Notes: generated by a model not told the origin, from the letters alone. Positions 11,846-24,124 are shown, counted from the first letter of the stretch. The stretch: 64,000 nucleotides of DNA from Welwitschia mirabilis (GCA_051453625.1 JBOZIK010000001.1:260241484-260305483), one strand, 5' to 3'. Numbers and translations are program-made.

Positions 11846-13535
11846 GAAACTGATCGAGTGTTCTTTCATCAAAGATAAATGGGACTAAGTGATCTATCGA
11901 AGTTGTGGGATATCTAAAAAACATTAATAGGAGAGTGTTCCATTTTAGAGGGAATCACCAATGCAAGAAAGTATGGATGAAGCGGAAGCAAGATTGTCAA
12001 CTTGAGTAATGCAAACATTGGTAAGAATCTGATGCCCTAAAAACCTAAGGGTTCCTCTACAAGATTCATCCATAGGAGGTGAGTCAAGTCCTAAGATCAA
12101 GATAAAAGGTTTTTTTAATGGACAACAGATTAATATTTTGTTACTATCTCTTGTTGGTCTCAAGGAATGGAGGAGGCTAAGTTAGCCAAAAGATGGTTAT
12201 AGCTTCAAGGACATAAGGTGATCTTTCTTTTTTCAAAAGGGTCAGAAGGGGTAGATAAAATGCCTTAGGCTAAGTGTCAAGTATAAGACAAGATGCTGTG
12301 GCATTGAAGTAACCCATTTTATACTCCTAGGAAAAGCTCAAATGACCTTCAACAAAAAGGTACCTATATCCGAAACTAATACAAGTAGGTAAGTAAAGAA
12401 TACCTAGGGCTACAAGATAACTCTCTCTAAGAAACTCAATAAAATAGCTTCATAACTTTAGAATAAGGGGTGTCTCCTCATAAAGAAGATTAAAATGACT
12501 AGGCCTGGTGATTGTTTACCAAAAAAACAAGTCTTTGTAAAGTTCTAAAACCATGTATGAGGGATGATGCCTGTCCAAATCTAAAAGGTTAAGGAAGTTA
12601 TTGACTTAATGATAGAAAAGCTAGCGACCAAAGCCCTGGTGAATAGAGGTTGTAACTATAATAGTACTAAGGTAGTAAAATTCATTATTGGGTAAGTTCC
12701 AACACACATGAAAGGCATAATGATTTGTGCACTTTTTGGGAGAGAGACTTAATGAAATTGACATATCTGTAAAGATGCGGATTATCTACACCTAGAAAAA
12801 AAGATCCTATGAAGATTTACTATTTTTTGGGATTAAGTTTGGATTTTTCTTATGCAGCTTATATGGGGAGTGCGGAAGAACCCCTTGTAGGGGAGTTAGA
12901 TCCATTAGTGAGATACCACTTTAGAAATGCCTGAACGATAATCCTACATCAGAACCTACAGGCTAAGGAACATTCTTAGGTAGATAGTTTCTATGGAACA
13001 TAGGCCTCCCAAAAGGTAACGGAGAGATGAAATGGTTACCTAGGGCCAGATGGCCATCAGTTCTTAAGTGTAAAGGTAGAAGGGAGCTTGACTGCAAGAC
13101 TCATCCATTGAGCAAGGACAAAAGTCAGCCTTGATAATTTAATGATGCTGACTGGAAGGGTTATTGCTTAATGGATAAAAGTTACTATAGGTATAATAGC
13201 TAATATTCCCAAATAGTTCACATCAATGAGAAGATTTGATGCCTTGATGTTAACTCTTTCCACCTAGGATGGTAGCATGTTCAAAGGATTGGGTTGTTTA
13301 CCCATTAAAGTAGTACATGAGCTGGGTCCAAAACATGATGAAACAATTTGATCCATATCTAGTGTAAGCGTTAGAGCATTAAGAGGACCTTTACTTAGTA
13401 CGAGAGGACCAAGAAGGATGCACCTTTGGTATACTAGTTATCATGTCCATGGTAGATGCTAGATAGCTAAATGTAGAGAAGATAACTACGAAAAGCATAT
13501 GAGTAAAAATCCCACCCCAAGATGAATGCTCTCCA
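11846..13535 (+). pseudogene. rrn23: Plastid 23S rRNA relic, 3' two-thirds
   Basis: The plastid large-subunit rRNA makes the peptidyl-transferase centre of the 70S ribosome. This copy starts inside the gene, near the helix that reads ACTGATCGAG, so roughly the first 1.1 kb of the molecule is missing. Long stretches stay alignable: GGGACTAAGTGATCT near 11881, CGAAACTAATACAAG near 12370, AACTATAATAGTACTAAGGT near 12653, the peptidyl-transferase neighbourhood near 12780-12830, and the sarcin-ricin loop AGTACGAGAGGACC at 13397-13410, which is unchanged. The 3' end CACCCCAAGATGAATGCTCT lies just before 13535. Dense transitions elsewhere break pairing in many helices. It is not a usable rRNA gene. 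The identification rests on my memory of plastid 23S sequence and is strong because so many landmarks fall in order. Confidence 0.93.
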
Positions 13536-13617
13536 AGTTACTTATCTTTGGTTACCAACATAACTAGAGGCAAGATTCTCTATCCTTGTGTAAAGTCAAG
13601 TAACCTGTTAAGTAAGA

Positions 13618-13720
13618 TAAGGTCATGAAAAGACAAGCTATTTATCATCATGATAGGTATCAAGTGAAGATGAAGTGGAATATGAAGCTAAGGCATTCTA
13701 GAAGATTGAGAGATTTGAAC
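13618..13720 (+). pseudogene. rrn4.5: Plastid 4.5S rRNA relic
   Basis: Corresponds to the land-plant plastid 4.5S rRNA, which derives from the 3' end of bacterial 23S rRNA and sits in the large subunit. The copy runs from AAGGTCATG through TTTATCATCATGATAGGT to AGATTTGAAC and spans 103 bases, the usual length. The downstream CTTGTTCCTACAT is also plastid-like. Most differences are transitions. It follows the 23S relic after an 82-base spacer, as in plastids. Confidence 0.92.
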
Positions 13721-13950
13721 CTTGTTCCTACATAATTAACCAGACTGATCTAATTGATCTGGTTGGTCACTAGTCATCTATTTTCATTGTGTAATTATTT
13801 GACAACATGAAACTAACCAATAAACATATTTACCCTATCTATCTATTGGATAGAAGGGTTTTATACCTGGAATGAATACCTTCCCTTCTACAATTAAAGC
13901 CTAACAGTAATGCCTTTCTCTTATGTTATCCTTCTTCTTGTTTGGTTGAA

Positions 13951-14100
13951 GATTCTAGTGTTTAAGATGTAGAGGAACCACATCAACCTATCATTCCAAA
14001 GTTGTTTGATGAAATCCATCCCAAATTTGGTGGTTAAACCTTATTACAATGGCAATACTATGGAGGAAGCCCTGCAAGAAAAGAGTTCAATGCTAGGATG
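13951..14100 (+). pseudogene. rrn5: Plastid 5S rRNA relic with internal insertion
   Basis: Matches plastid 5S rRNA from GATTCTAGTGTT, through AGAGGAACCACATCAA and ATCCATCCCAAATTTGGTGG, to CAATGCTAGGATG. It spans 150 bases against the usual 121. The extra bases lie at about 13990-14016, between CCACATCAA and ATCCATCCC. They look like an imperfect duplication of the following segment, since CTATCATTCCAAAGTTG resembles CCATCCCAAATTTGG. The insertion would disrupt the loop A / helix III region, so the copy is non-functional regardless of point changes. Confidence 0.9.
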
Positions 14101-14301
14101 AATGTAAAATAGCTTCAGATCTCTTATTCCAAGTTTGTCTTATTTCAAATCCCATACATAGTTGAACATCCTGTCATTTCCAGTCCACACTTTGAAATGT
14201 AATACCTAGTGAGAAACTTGCTCCTGTATCCTCCAAACCTAGAATGGTTAAGGTGAGTAAAGCTTTTAAAAGGGACTTAGAGAAATAGATCTCCATTGAG
14301 A

Positions 14302-14375
14302 TGGCCTATAGCTTAGAGGATAAGAGCATGTGGCTATGAACCATGATGCCAGGGGTTCAAATCTCTCCTCACCTA
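14302..14375 (+). pseudogene. trnR-ACG: Plastid tRNA-Arg(ACG) relic
   Basis: Aligns over its full length with plastid trnR-ACG: TGGCCTATAGCTTAGAGGAT, then GAGCATGTGGCTATGAACC, then GGGGTTCAAATCTCTCCTC. The anticodon position now reads ATG instead of ACG, a C-to-T change. Acceptor-stem and T-arm pairs are also altered. Its place between the 5S relic and trnN matches plastid order. Confidence 0.9.
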
Positions 14376-14519
14376 GGACACAAGCAAAAGTAAAAGGGAA
14401 GGCACTTTACACTTTTGTTTAAAAATAGGGAGATTTTGATTGGGGTAGTAGATGCTAAACAAACTATTATGGAACAATGTAGGTCCTTCTTCTTAGTGTA
14501 TTAGATATTTAACCTTTGT

Positions 14520-14591
14520 TCCCCAATAGCTCAGTGGTAGATCATTTAGCTATTAACCAATCCATCATAGGTTGAAATCCTACTTGGGAAG
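14520..14591 (+). pseudogene. trnN-GUU: Plastid tRNA-Asn(GUU) relic
   Basis: A 72-base match to plastid trnN-GUU: TCCCCAATAGCTCAGTGGTA at the 5' end, CTATTAACC in the anticodon arm and AATCCTACTTGGGAAG at the 3' end. The anticodon position reads ATT instead of GTT, a G-to-A change. The D-arm is well kept, while the anticodon stem has lost pairs. It is the last recognisable plastid gene in the block. Confidence 0.9.
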
Positions 14592-15735
14592 CCCTTTTTC
14601 TCTAAAGGCTTGAAGCCTCAAGCTGAGGAAAAAAGGTTACATGCTAATAAATATGAAAAGAATATGATTAGATTTCTAGTTTAAAATAATTTGAATGAAG
14701 TTTTATTTCTTTTTTCTCATTTTGTTGACTTGACAAATAGATGTTTTAGAATTGTTAATCTAAATAAATACAAATGTATAACTATATTTTTCAAAATTTT
14801 CATGAAGTTTCATAGTAATAAAGATAGGATCCATCAAAGAAGAAATTTAACATTCTACATAACACATAGTCAGACCTATATACTAATACATAGTGACATC
14901 TTCAACTTTTCTAAATATTTCATGAAAGGTCAAACTATAGTTAGGTTAGTAGGTTAAATAATAATGAACAACAATAACGATAAAGATCCAATGTTCATTG
15001 TAGTAGTACTTTTCAAAATTATTAGAGATTCTATTAATAAGAAAAATTTCTGATAGTTTGTTTGTATTATTAAATATAATCTAAGTTATTTTGGAGAAAA
15101 TATTTTCTTATTTGTCTGAAAAACTAAAAATGATGTATACCTTTCTCATTTTATTTTTTATGGTTTTATATATGATTTTCTATTAAAATCTTATATTCTT
15201 CTATTTTCGTAATACTATAATGACCTAATTATATCTTCATAAATGGTTTATCCATCCTAGAAAAAATTATCTTCTTACTGTATTTTTATTAAATGTGTTA
15301 TTTTTAATATGTAGATTTACATTTAGGATTTACCTTTCTATTGAATAAGGTATGGCAAATCAGAGATACATCTTTTTACTTTGTTAAATGATTATTAATA
15401 TTATATAAATTAAATTATCAAATTGGAATTGCATGTTAGAATCACTATAATTTTGTATCTTTTTTGCTTATTTCTAAATGGCTATTTTTTTTAAAAATGC
15501 ATGTAATAAGTATGAATATATTACCCTCAAAGTAGGGATTAGCTTGAGACATTATGTAAGGATGGCTTAATTTAGACCTCATAAATTTAACTAGTTTAAT
15601 TTATTTAGATAATTGGATAACTTGCATGAAGACTAAACTTAACTAGTTTAATTTTAGCCCTTAATGCATTCTGATATTCTCTTATAAGAACACAAAAATT
15701 GGGCTATTCTATTTAGAATATATTCTATAAGGATC

Positions 15736-15959
15736 CATCCAACTTAGCTCATATTATTTGGTTACTAAAATCTAAAAATAATACTATAAAATAGGAAAAT
15801 AAGTCCTATCATAATGTGGTAAATAATCTCATGAAAATGAGAAGGTCAAATAATCTAATTTAAGCCAAGTCAAATATCCTAAAAAATAAATAATACTATA
15901 AAGTAAAAAAAGATTTCTACAATGATGTGGTAAGGGATCTCATGAAAAAAGAAGGTGTA
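15736..15959. repeat. Two-unit tandem repeat, period about 112 bp
   Basis: ATACTATAAA recurs at 15781 and 15893. In both units it is followed at the same distance by AATG(A)TGTGGTAA, then ATCTCATGAAAA and GAAGGT. The two units are clearly diverged, so the duplication is old. Confidence 0.7.
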
Positions 15960-16689
15960 ACATTTTTAATAACACCTAAATTTACAAACTTACAATAAAA
16001 ATAACTTTAAAAAAATGATAATGACATGGCATGATGATGTGATAATGATGTGGAGTCAAGTAGAATATGATACCATAGACTAAGTGGTACTAGAATATTT
16101 ATTTAGGTTAATTCAAATTTGACTAGTCATATCTCTTGCATACAAGCTCCAATTTTTTCTATCTTGTTAAAATCATTTTAAAAAGCCATATGCAAAAGTG
16201 ATGGTATCATATCCATATTTTTCCAATTTCGTAAGGTGCTTCCAAAAAACTCATGATACCATCTTATACAAAGAGAATAATGCAAGGATGCAAAAATGAA
16301 AATTTTAATGTTTATAATACTAAGCATAAGTGTAAAAATTAGCACAAGAATAAGTATAGATATGAAATAGTCATTTTACATAAATATATAATAAATACTC
16401 TTATGTAAAAGATTAATGAAGGATGTATAATCTTCATAGTAGCATACTCAAGTGAAAAATGAATCCTAGGGACATACATACATAGAAAACTTATGTAGCA
16501 TTACTTAAAAAATAAAAATAAAAAAGAAGAAAAGGAAATGAAAACAAAGGGAAGGAAAGTGAAAATTAGACTGTGATACATTTTACAAACTAGAATATTA
16601 AATGTATTAAAATTCATACATGAAGATGTATGTGTAGGATACTTTTCTTCTAAAATAACTTCTCCTAAAATCATGCAATATCAACTTTA

Positions 16690-16743
16690 TTAGCCAACTT
16701 TTTTTAAAGATGCCTATTAGCCAACTCTTTTTAAAGATGCCTA
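16690..16743. repeat. 27 bp perfect-period tandem duplication
   Basis: Two adjacent 27-base units, 16690-16716 and 16717-16743, each begin TTAGCCAACT and end AAAGATGCCTA. They differ at one base, so this duplication is much younger than the sequence around it. Confidence 0.9.
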
Positions 16744-18499
16744 TAAACATTATAAATACTATAAGAATTATTAATGCTTAAATAGCATTTGAAAGAAAGA
16801 TCTAACATGATTTCCTTTCTATTTTTGAAATTAAAGAATTTAATTTTTAGGATATAGATTTTACTGTGTCATTCTTTCTATTTTTTATGCTACTAAGTAG
16901 TGTTAAGTTATCTCAACTATAACAAATGATGCTATAGTGGTTATTAAATTCTTAAAAGAATATATTTTATCTTACTTTTCATGTTAATCTATTGTTAATG
17001 ATGATCTAACTTTCTTTTGTAATAGCATAATGAATAATCATATGAAAAAATGTGAAGTAGTTCATAAATTTAGACTTCCTAGTGCCCATAAACCAGTGGT
17101 TAAGTGGAAATTATGAACCATGAATTGGAAAAAAATTATATAAAAAATAGTAAATTTTAAAAGAAAAAATTAGTCCTTCCACCTTAGTGCATTCTCTAGG
17201 CCTATTAAACTATTTATAAAACCTTCATGAGAATGTCATCATGTAGAATTTTTTTTAAAAAACTAATCATATTCCTATATGGATTAAACATAAAGCTTTT
17301 TAGTCTATTAAATAGTTGGAAAAAAACCTTAATAAAGATTTATAATTTAGAAATCTTATCATAAATGGAAGAAATTAAAAATAAAACTTATGAAAATAAA
17401 TAAATTTGAGAGCAAAGAATGGAAGCCTATCATGGTAAACATATTCTTAAGAAAAATTTTAGATTAAATAACTTAGTTTTACTATCTGATCTAGTTTTTA
17501 TCTAAGTGAATTTATTCATTCCAAGTTGTAAAACATTTTTCTCAAGGTGTTGTTAAGATTCTGAGCCTTAAGTATAACCATTCATTTAAAGTTAATAATT
17601 AAAGACAAATATTTTCATAAATGTATTCTCATTCATCATGACTTTAAACTTATTTCCTTAATTTAGACTACTTTCTTAACCTAGAACCATATGTAAATTA
17701 AAAAATTAAAAAATAATAATAATAAATTTAAAATTAATGTTATATAAGAAATGATTTTTGACAATGTAAATTCTTAGTTCTTATTTAGATTTAGATGTAA
17801 AGTTATGATAAGATAAACTAGTTTAATTTATAACACATTAATCATTTAGATACCTTTCACTATTTGATTGACTAGGGACTAATTATAGTAACTCTTAAGA
17901 TATCATTTTAAATTTTTATCACTTTATATCATGCTTACCAAGTGATCTACACTAGAGTCTAAGATGATTGCTAATATATATGAAGAAAACTCTTAACATA
18001 ATTAATGATAAAATTTAAGAAATTATGTAAAAATATATTATCAAAGACCCATATGTAATAAAAATATAATTATAGATAAGATGTATGTTAACATGTCTTT
18101 ACTTGGAATCACTTATAAAAACCATCTTTTAATGCAAAAGTAAATTCATTATACTATTTTTAGAAAACCAAAACATGTAAAACCTAATATGTTAGCAAGG
18201 AAAATAAACAAATAATATATGAAGAGGTAAAATATTAAAATTTATATAAAAAAACAATTGATCCATTTATGGATAATTTCTATATCAAAACATTCATGTT
18301 CTACTTATATGTTAATCTCAATCTATCATATGTAATTCTAAAAACTAAGTAATTAAAGACTTTATAATTAATTATCTATATGCCAACTAAGCAACAATGC
18401 AAGACATATGTATCTATTAGACATATGTATCTAAAATTAAATCATAATAGAGTTGAATGAAAGTTTAAAAGAAGTATTTCTATTTTAGAAAATCATTAT

Positions 18500-19860
18500 T
18501 CCAAATTATAATAAACCTATATTTCACTATATACCTTAACTTCTATTGTAATTGATGATCTTTATATGATGTTCCCTAGTTGTTAAGGTCTAGTTAATAG
18601 TTTTAAAATAGTAAACTAGGGAATCTTATTATAGTATGATGGATCCTAATTAGTATTCTACCTTAGTAATTATAAATTTATTTTAAAGATGAAAAGCTTT
18701 AAATTATGGTTTGAATTAAAGATTAGAGTAGAAAGTACTTTGCAAGTTAAATTAGAGGAGATATATTCTCTTGCAAATCAAGAATAACTATTTATAAGGA
18801 ACTTTATCAAGAAAATCCTAGCATAGGCAAAAAATATTATATTAAGTGAAACTTGGACTTATTATATATTTTTAATGTAATAAAATTACAAGTATTAGAA
18901 GTGTTACATATTATAATGAAATGTAGAAAACATTAGAGTGATATGAATGACATGATAAACTAACATATTAATCATTTAAATTTTAATAAAACATTAAACG
19001 AATAGATCTAAAAAATAGATATAAAAATGAACTATTATATAATCAATAATATTAATTAAACTAATGATAGAAGAATAAAGCAAATCCAATCATAGATAAA
19101 ATTGCATTCACTAATAATTCAAACATTATATAGAATAACAAATTAGTATAGATTTAGTGCTAGGATTTAATAATACAAATTCCTTATTATTTAATGATTT
19201 CCTCATACCTAAGAAGGAATAAGATATGCTCATAACCTTATGATTAGATAATCCCTTATTATAGCCATACGAACTCTACATCTAGAATAACACAGTTCTA
19301 TTGGATGAATGAAGAGTTAATCTTCAATAATAATATACTCCATGTTAAATCATTAATAATCTTCAATGATGAAGGATGAAGTATGTTTACCCTTGAGATA
19401 AGATAAATTTTATATGGTATTTCTTGGTATTTTACATATTTTTAATACATTCTTATAATTAATAACCAGGCAATAATAGATTTCCTTAAGTGTTAGGACA
19501 TGGATAAGTAGTCCTTTATCTTCATAAAATGGTTATTATTAGGGTGTAAAAGTAATCTATTAGCTCATTCTCTATTTAGCATTTCATCCTTCATAAAATT
19601 TATCTAGTTCTAGAATGCTAGTATTTCTTGCATATTTGATAGTGGTGTTAGTTCTTTTTATTATATTAGTTCTAATATAGTTTGTGTAGTTCAATATCAT
19701 ATTTAAATAAATAATGAAAGTTAGTCCTTATTAACAAATAAATTAAAAATTAAAGGATAAAATTTGTTTATAATAATTTAACTATAAATATAGTATTTAT
19801 GGCCTTGAAGATATACTAATTTACTAAATCTTAGGGTCAAATATGTAAAAATTTAATTAT
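18500..19860. repeat. Long direct repeat, copy 1
   Basis: Colinear in the same orientation with 22770-24120. Matching landmarks include CTTATTATAGTATGATGG (about 18624) with CCTATTATAGTATAGATGG (about 22882), ATCAAGAATAACTATTTATAA (about 18777 and 23061), TAGGACATGGATAAGTAGT (about 19494) with TAGGACATGGATATATAGT (about 23767), and TTTACTAAATCTTAGGG (about 19820) with TTTACTAAATTTTAGGG (about 24079). No coding frame survives in either copy. The family is unidentified. Confidence 0.75.
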
Positions 19861-21729
19861 AAATAGGTTGATGCAATTAAATAATAATTTTACATTATAT
19901 GAAAGATATATTAGTAATTATGATTAAATATTATTTTTATCAATTCAAAGGAATAGTGAAAATGAATTCCTAAAATTAAAAGTTTCTTAAGTTCATTAAG
20001 ATAATTAAATTATAATCTTGTTTTCTTTATTTTATGCTTTATTAGAGTAAAATCCCTTACCTTAAGATTAAATTTAGTTCGAAATCATACCTTATTTGTA
20101 GCATTTTAAGTGATGTATTTCAATGATTTGAAGTGAATACATGAATATAAGTACAACAAATCATTAATTTCCATGATAGTTTTTAAAATTTTATGGGTAA
20201 TTATGAGTTGTTAAATTAAATGAAATAATTGAGGAAAAAAGCTTAAGTAAAAACTAAAATTTAAAAAATTAAAACTTCATCTCATTTTAGACATAGGATT
20301 TCCACTTGTGTTTTTCAATTTTTTAAAATTTAAATTATGTTTCCAAAAAATATGATTTGAAATCCAAATATAAAGTAAAGTCTTATCAAAAGAAATAGAG
20401 TGAGAAAAATAATTTAAAATTATGACTTGATCAATAATGTAAAAGTCTCAACCATCTATGATTAAGAATTAACTATTAAGATTTAGTATTTTATATGTAA
20501 AAATATAACTCTAACCTTTCATTGTATAATGAATATATTAAATCCAAAACTAAGAAATTGTTATACAAAATAAAGAATGACCTTAATGTTTCTTATCTTT
20601 ATAACCTAACTAATAAATCATCAATTTCATTGGCACTACTATATATTTTTATAGTCATATTAAGATATTTTGCTATAGGAGGTTCAAGGCATTTATTACG
20701 AAGGACTAATTCTATGATTTTCTATAGTAGTATACCATTGTCTACTTAGTTAACATTGAAAGAGATTAAAGCCTCTACTTTAGTAAATAGGTAGGTTAAA
20801 AATTTTTATAACAAAATGTTTTTGCTACATTAAGGGGATAAGTCAAATGATTCAAAAGATAAGGAATAAGAACCTTGAAATTTTTCAATCAAGATAAGAG
20901 GCACTACTATTTATATCACTTATTCTCTCTTTATAGAATACTTTCTATTCCTATTTCGTATTTTAATCCATTTACTTTTGATAGTAAGCTAGCTAAAATT
21001 TCTAGGGAATTAAACATAGAAAATGCTTCAAATAGAGAATGTTTACTTCCTTGTAAATTTATCTTTTAAAAATCAATTATCTTTATTATGATGAATGAAT
21101 AACATTTTTCTAATATCACTAATGCATATATAATTTTCTTATTCTCATTTGTGTTATACAAAATAAGTAACATTTAATATGTTTAATTCCTTTTTAATAA
21201 TATAAAATAACTGAAGTAAAATTCAAAGGATATTGCACTTCTTACCCTTGTTAGTAACATTCTAAGATTTGTAAATGATGATAAACCATTACATGTTGGA
21301 GAATGATATGATAAAACCATTAACTTCATTATAGTTAAACAAATCATAAGAGCCAACATAAAGGATAAGCTAGATTAAATACTTAGAATAGGTGGAAGCC
21401 TCAAAAGTTCAAGAAGAAGAAGAAGAAAGAAGAGAAACCTTAAGAATGACAAGAATAAAAATTAATAACTCTAACTTCCTTTCAAGAGCAAAGAGAAATA
21501 ATTAAAATGGTTATAATAAGGAAAAAGAATTAGGCTTGAATGCTTTAACACAAAATAAGAAGAAATAAAAAATATGTCATAGCTATATTTGATGTTCTTT
21601 AAAAATTCCTAACCACTAAAGAAAATTCATCTTAAATAATGACTCTGTTTAGAATATCTTCATCTACTTAAAATTATACTCCTTTGTCTTGCTCTTGTGT
21701 TTTTCTCTCTTGTCTCTCCATTCTTTGAT
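19861..21729. other. AT-rich stretch without recognisable genes
   Basis: Two open frames at 20522-20749 (75 codons) and 20875-21069 (64 codons) lie close together on the plus strand but resemble no family I know. A purine-rich GAA tract sits at about 21411-21437. The segment near 20270-20330 vaguely resembles the sequence just inside the right inverted arm near 24360-24420, which could mean the first repeat copy extends to here. Confidence 0.4.
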
Positions 21730-22150
21730 CTCCTTACATGTAATATTCACTAACTTAAATAATGGAAAAGTGTGTATTTTTTAATAAAAATATCTTTTTA
21801 TGAATTTTTCTAACTTTTTAACCTATGTTAAGAATTAGTGACAAGGTCAATATTGGTGGGAAAGGATTAAAAATAATATTTTTAAATAAAATTCAATGCA
21901 AATGAAATGGAAGTTTAAAAGTTAGAATTTTTTTTAGTTTCTAACTTTTTTCCCCTTTAAAATAAATTATTTTAATATATGAAATGTATATGATTGAAAT
22001 TCAAGCTAAATTATTTATTTATTTTCAATGGTGATTATGGTACTTTGAAAAATTTTAAAATATCAAGTACCCTTTATAACTTAGTTTTGCTTAATATTTA
22101 TTAAGGAACTAGAGAATGACTAACTAAGGGGTGTGTTCACACTTGAATTT
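21730..22150. repeat. Long inverted repeat, left arm
   Basis: The reverse complement of this arm matches 24125-24565. The clearest block is CTTTATAACTTAGTTTTGC ... GGAACTAGAGAATGACTAAC (22070-22125) against TAGTAATTTTCTAGTCCC ... GTAGTTATAAAGGATAC (24140-24202). A second block, GTCAATATTGGTGGGAA near 21846, pairs with TCACCACCAATCTAGAC near 24482. The arms are roughly 420 bases and about 2 kb apart. A Mutator-like element with long terminal inverted repeats is one possibility; I cannot confirm target-site duplications. Confidence 0.6.
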
Positions 22151-22187
22151 TTACATATTTAACTCCTCAAAATTTAGTTCATAAAAT

Positions 22188-22197
22188 NNNNNNNNNN
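22188..22197. other. Assembly gap, 10 N
   Basis: Ten undetermined bases just inside the left inverted arm. The gap falls in AT-rich sequence. Confidence 1.
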
Positions 22198-22769
22198 ATT
22201 ATAAATGCCATATTTCTTATTAAAATATCATGAACCATGTTTTATCCCTATAATTTATAAAATATTATTAAAAAGAACTAATACTATAAATATTAATTGT
22301 TTTTTACTCTAAGTGATTCAACCTTTAAACAAGTCAAATAAGTTATGTTTTTAACAGTAATGGATTCTAGAAAAAAATGGATTTCTATACAATGAATAGA
22401 TTATTAAATTAAACTTATAGCATGGAGCTAAAATCAATCTAGTAGCCAAGGTAATAGGCACATATTAAGAAGACAAATAATTACACATCTAAATGTTATA
22501 GCCTAAGAAAACTTATCAATCATCATCTATTATTTACATGGATGTATCATATACACATTAATGTAGTATAAAATCCTAATCAATGCCATAAAAAGAAAAT
22601 AATACATTAAAGGTTAATCATGATTTCTTAGATTTGTCCTTAAATCATTACAACATTCTATCAAAACTATATCAATTTAGATCCATATTTCCTATGATGA
22701 TGATAAGAGATTATATCATAATAAGATTTTAACACTATTCTATTCCTTGGTAGGTAATTTATTCATCAA

Positions 22770-24120
22770 CATTTATCTTAGTAAGAATTATAGCTTTATT
22801 TTAGTTATAATTTATGATCTTTGAAACATTCTCTCTAGCTATTAAGATATAGGTACAAGTCTAAAATAAGTAAACTAAAGTATCCTATTATAGTATAGAT
22901 GGCCCTAATTATTATTCTCTCTTAGATATTGTGTTGGTATAACAAAGCTCATAAGGTTTATACACAAATTTTAGATAATATTTTAAATATATATGGCTTT
23001 AAAAAGTAGATTAAGTATTAGATATTATAGAGTAGATATTATATATTTTTGCTTCTAGAGATCAAGAATAACTATTTATAATACAATTTAATAAGACAAT
23101 CCTATCCAAGTAAAATATATTATACTAAGAGCATATTTGATTTATAAATAAGTGATAATTATTCACTATAGATTCTACATGTTATGAGAGCATAACTATT
23201 AGACATGTTAAATCTCAAATGAAATGTAGGAAAGGCTAAAAATAGCATAAAAAATATCATAATACTAACATATCAAGATTTATACCATAAAAATATATTA
23301 AAGCAAAATATCTAAGAGATAATTACAAAATAATACTTAATATGAACTATGAAATAATCAATAACTATGATTATAATAGAAGAAAAATAAATCTAAAAAA
23401 AATAGACTACATTCTCTAATGAGGTAGACATTAGAATAAATACTAATTTAGCAAAATAAAATGATAGGAATTAATAAGATATATGACTTGTGAACCATTC
23501 ATTTACTCAAAACTATGAGGGAAGAAGAAAGGCTTAGAATCTCATGATGAGATAAGTCCTTATCATAGTCATAGATGATCTAGGTTTAAAATGATAGAGC
23601 TGTGATTAGATGATGGATAGATTTAATGAAATGTAAAATAACATATCATGGATTTAATTATTTTTCTTAATGATATGCCTTTCTTATAAAGCCTTTCTCA
23701 AGATTTTGAATTTTATTTGTAAACACTTATTACTAGTATATTAGCAATGATACAGCTCTCTATGTAGTAGGACATGGATATATAGTTCTTATTAGGCCTA
23801 TATTAACTTGTTTGTAGGTTATAAGATTAATTCATTAACTTATCATTTGTTTCACTTATTTTATTGATCTATTATCCTCTAGAATGCTAATAACACTATT
23901 AGAAGTAATGGTAGTAGCCCCTTTTATTTGATCATCTCTAATAAACTTTCAATAGCTCATGATGACTTGTTAATGAAATATCATAAATTATTCCTTTTTA
24001 ATAATACTTTTTAAAATTAAGGAATAAAATTAGTTAATAATAATCCATTAATATATATTATGTTTATAGACTTAAATAAATATTAATTTACTAAATTTTA
24101 GGGAGAAGATATGTTAAATT
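22770..24120. repeat. Long direct repeat, copy 2
   Basis: Partner of 18500-19860. This copy lies between two inverted arms (21730-22150 and 24125-24565), which suggests that it is the interior of an element with long terminal inverted repeats. I see no transposase. Both copies are non-coding. Confidence 0.75.
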
Positions 24121-24124
24121 TCAT

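Larger units (their letters stand above)
11846..14600 (+). other. Nuclear insertion of plastid DNA (NUPT), rrn23 to trnN
   Basis: A single block keeps plastid inverted-repeat order: 3' part of rrn23, rrn4.5, rrn5, trnR and trnN, all on the same strand with plastid-like spacers between them. The 4.5S-5S spacer also matches flowering-plant plastids, for example CATCTATTTTCATTGT near 13777-13792. Differences from a plastid consensus are overwhelmingly C-to-T and G-to-A. The left junction lies at about 11846 and the right one between 14591 and 14640. Decay and surrounding retroelements show that this is nuclear, not a functional organelle genome. Confidence 0.9.
14600..18499. other. AT-rich intergenic sequence without recognisable genes
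   Basis: No protein motif, RNA gene or LTR structure was found on either strand. An 88-codon frame at 14691-14957 has no family resemblance and ordinary AT-rich composition. The stretch contains the two tandem duplications listed separately and a small group of TGAYRTGG-type words at 16022-16054. Confidence 0.5.

Noticed and set aside
11945-12163. 72-codon minus-strand open frame
   Set aside because: It lies antisense within the plastid 23S relic. Open frames on the reverse strand of rRNA are a known source of false protein calls.
11846-14600. Functional organelle rRNA and tRNA genes, or mitochondrial origin
   Set aside because: The 5' third of 23S is missing, stems and anticodons are mutated and a 5S insertion is present. 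The separate 4.5S gene and trnR-trnN order are plastid, not mitochondrial.
14691-14957. 88-codon plus-strand frame as a gene
   Set aside because: There is no family resemblance, no codon or composition difference from the flanks, and such lengths are expected by chance in sequence this AT-rich with few G/C.
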